Assembly (NCBI GenBank): GCA_004556925.1
Contig: SFFI01000019.1
Coordinates: forward strand, 1-32,136
Reading direction: 5' to 3'
Origin: Clostridiales bacterium
Lineage (GTDB): Bacteria; Bacillota; Clostridia; Saccharofermentanales; DTU023
DNA: 32,136 nucleotides
The position numbers were made by a program, and so were the translations under genes. Each line of letters starts with the position of its first letter. Position 1 is the first letter of the stretch. Of this stretch, positions 31,312 to 32,136 are shown in pieces. A model generated the notes under the pieces. That model saw only the letters and a list, made by a program, of their open reading frames with translations, did not search any database and had not been told where the DNA came from.

Positions 31312-31599
31312 TTACGCTTCCATGCTGGTAACGAGGAAACGTAAAACTTTATCATTGATTTTCAGCTGACGTTCGAGTTCAACTGGAAATTCGGGTTCTG
31401 CCGTGAAATGCAGGACTACATAGTAGCCTTCATTCATGTCTTGAATCTCATAAGCAAGACGACGGGTACCCCAGACATCTACATCTTTGATTTCGCCATT
31501 AGCTGAAATTAAGCCTTGGATGCGCTCATCCATGGCAGCCAGGCCTTCTTCACCAAGTGTAGGATTTAGAACGTAAAGTAATTCGTAGGTTCTAGCCAC
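31312..31599 (-). CDS. rpsF: 30S ribosomal protein S6
   Basis: A 95-aa small-subunit protein and binding partner of S18. ARTYELLYVLNPTLGEEG and WGTRRLAYEIQDMNEGYYVVLHF are diagnostic. I start it at GTG 31599, with a perfect AAGGAGGTGA (minus strand of 31605-31614) upstream; a GTG at 31608 lies inside that ribosome-binding site and cannot be the start. First gene of the rpsF-ssb-rpsR-rplI-dnaB run, with a strong promoter. Confidence 0.97.
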   Translation of the reverse strand: MARTYELLYVLNPTLGEEGLAAMDERIQGLISANGEIKDVDVWGTRRLAYEIQDMNEGYYVVLHFTAEPEFPVELERQLKINDKVLRFLVTSMEA

Positions 31600-31600
31600 G

Positions 31601-31623
31601 TTTGTCACCTCCTTCCGGACAAA
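31601..31623 (-). promoter_or_regulatory. rpsF leader hairpin holding the ribosome-binding site (possible S6:S18 site)
   Basis: Arms TTTGTC (31618-31623) and GACAAA (31601-31606) form a stem whose 11-nt loop carries the AAGGAGGT ribosome-binding site. A CCG triplet sits at the top of the 5' arm. A CCG-bearing stem-loop near the rpsF start is the known S6:S18 autoregulatory site in many bacteria. The match is partial and by eye. Confidence 0.5.
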
Positions 31624-31677
31624 TGGCCCTCAGTTAAGAGAGCAAGGGGGCATGAAATATAAAAAACATGCTTACAA

Positions 31678-31706
31678 AGCCTAGCACCCGGGCTTCAATT
31701 TTGCAA
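31678..31706 (-). promoter_or_regulatory. Promoter of rpsF-ssb-rpsR operon
   Basis: Minus strand TTGCAA (31701-31706), 17-nt spacer, TAGGCT (31678-31683) with TGC before it (extended -10). Predicted start near 31671, about 70 nt before the GTG. Confidence 0.75.
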
Positions 31707-31752
31707 GCACCTTTTGTTGGCTATTAGCGTGGTCGGAGGGCTGTGCTAGTTC

Positions 31753-31818
31753 GGAATTCTGAATTTTTGGGCATTATTGCAACTTATGGGTGGCCCGCCG
31801 GGCAAGTTTGCAAGAAGT
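31753..31818. repeat. Inverted copy of the 66-nt core of the left palindrome
   Basis: This stretch matches the reverse complement of 101-166 at 55 of 66 positions without gaps, starting at GGAATTCTGAATT. Here it has no inverted arms. A degenerate direct copy of part of it (GGGCA...TTATGGGTGG) follows at 31831-31855. Confidence 0.8.
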
Positions 31819-31952
31819 GGATGATAACGAGGGCAATTCTGCAGATTATGGGTGGTTTGGCCCTGTTTCCGAGCGTAAATCCATCCATTACTTGCAAACT
31901 TGTCCGCAATCCGAAAAAACCGAAAAAAAGGAAAGGAAGGGAGGCAGTAGAA
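31819..31952. other. Non-coding repeat remnant
   Basis: Apart from the degenerate repeat at 31831-31855 and a TTGCAAACTTGTCCGCAAT stretch echoing the left palindrome, nothing is recognisable. No credible gene lies between 31600 and 32078. Confidence 0.5.
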
Positions 31953-31988
31953 GGTTGGCAAAGTGCTGATTTGACGGATTTGCCAACC
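31953..31988. repeat. GGTTGGCAAA/TTTGCCAACC hairpin, same family as the left array
   Basis: A perfect 10-bp stem (31953-31962 with 31979-31988) and 16-nt loop, with the same arm sequence as the six hairpins at 197-601. No T-run follows, so it is unlikely to be a working terminator. Confidence 0.8.
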
Positions 31989-32006
31989 AAATGCCGCCCG
32001 GTAAAT

Positions 32007-32031
32007 GAAGTAGAAATATCATTTCTACTTC
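32007..32031. repeat. Perfect 11-bp hairpin beside the insertion-sequence end
   Basis: GAAGTAGAAAT-ATC-ATTTCTACTTC, just outside the probable left end of the IS element. Confidence 0.75.
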
Positions 32032-32036
32032 AACTT

Positions 32037-32136
32037 TGGGGGTGCGGACAAAAAACTGGACTCTGAAAGGAAGGAAATATGTATTCAGAGGAAGAAATCA
32101 GGAAAGCCTTGGAAGTCTACGAGAGGGAAGGAAGCT
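32037..32136 (+). mobile_element. Left end of a probable IS3-family insertion sequence (cut by window edge)
   Basis: The sequence from about 32037 begins TGGGGGTGCGGAC, then AAAAAACTGGACTCTGAAAGGAAGG, resembling the left ends of IS150-group IS3 elements (start TG, AAAAA then TGGAC shortly before the first frame). A transposase-like frame starts at 32079. The exact end is inferred. Confidence 0.5.
32079..32136 (+). CDS. Partial transposase N-terminus (IS3-family OrfA-like)
   Basis: The 19 visible residues MYSEEEIRKALEVYEREGS match the first helix of the helix-turn-helix domain found at the start of IS3/IS150-type OrfA proteins (MYS-x-E-E-x-R-x-A-x-x-x-Y). The ATG has GGAAGG four nt upstream. 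The gene runs off the right edge, so neither length nor integrity can be judged. Confidence 0.55.
   Translation, partial: MYSEEEIRKALEVYEREGS

Noticed and set aside
31600..31608. rpsF start at GTG 31608
   Set aside because: This GTG is part of the AAGGAGGTGA ribosome-binding site, so the start must be GTG 31599.
101..31818. The whole 31-kb core as an invertible or mobile island between inverted repeats
   Set aside because: The repeats are only 66 nt and 83 percent identical, and the content is conserved housekeeping genes; dispersed repeats explain it better.

Overview
The window looks like a chromosomal piece of a Bacillota bacterium, probably class Clostridia. The evidence is the gene orders rpsF-ssb-rpsR, rplI-dnaB and rplU-prp-rpmA-obgE, a DUF4364 regulator, a CIRCE-controlled groESL operon, an L27 with the Firmicutes-type N-terminal extension and its protease Prp, and strong AGGAGG ribosome-binding sites. 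I cannot name genus or family with confidence. About 28 kb of the core is transcribed leftward (minus strand). The plus-strand exceptions are tRNA-Gln plus an ABC-F gene at the left, a DUF4364 gene in the middle, and the start of an insertion sequence at the right edge.

Layout from left to right. Positions 1-625 are a gene-free repeat field: a 126-bp near-perfect palindrome, then two 189-nt copies of a block with three terminator-like hairpins each. tRNA-Gln(CUG) and an ABC-F ATPase follow. Six tandem 32-nt repeats lie between the convergent ends of the ABC-F gene and a CYTH-flavoprotein fusion gene. That fusion forms an operon with a DUF5711-type membrane protein and an acyl-ACP thioesterase. 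Next come groEL/groES (HrcA/CIRCE control), cvpA and a small mechanosensitive channel, the divergent DUF4364 gene, a 52-aa rubredoxin, and the ribosome-related cluster obgE-rpmA-prp-rplU, followed by murC.

The most unusual part is an oligopeptide-type ABC transporter operon at 16.6-24.6 kb. Its gene order (oppA-B-C-D-F and a small membrane protein) is ordinary, but three subunits carry large insertions. OppC has a predicted seven-bladed RCC1-like beta-propeller in its first extracytoplasmic loop. The OppF ATPase has about 170 extra, mostly helical residues between Walker A and the Q-loop. The OppA binding protein has an acidic helical insert and a signal peptide without a lipobox. This is the best candidate here for an undescribed system: an importer with its own extracellular propeller and an enlarged ATPase.

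The right side is a run of essential genes, ftsH-hpt-tilS-dnaB-rplI-rpsR-ssb-rpsF. Many are separated by overlaps of 1 to 8 nt, and the first gene, rpsF, has a strong promoter and a likely S6:S18-type leader hairpin. The window closes with a second repeat field (31.75-32.03 kb). It holds an inverted copy of the 66-nt core of the left palindrome and a hairpin of the same GGTTGGCAA family, followed by the left end of a probable IS3-family element.
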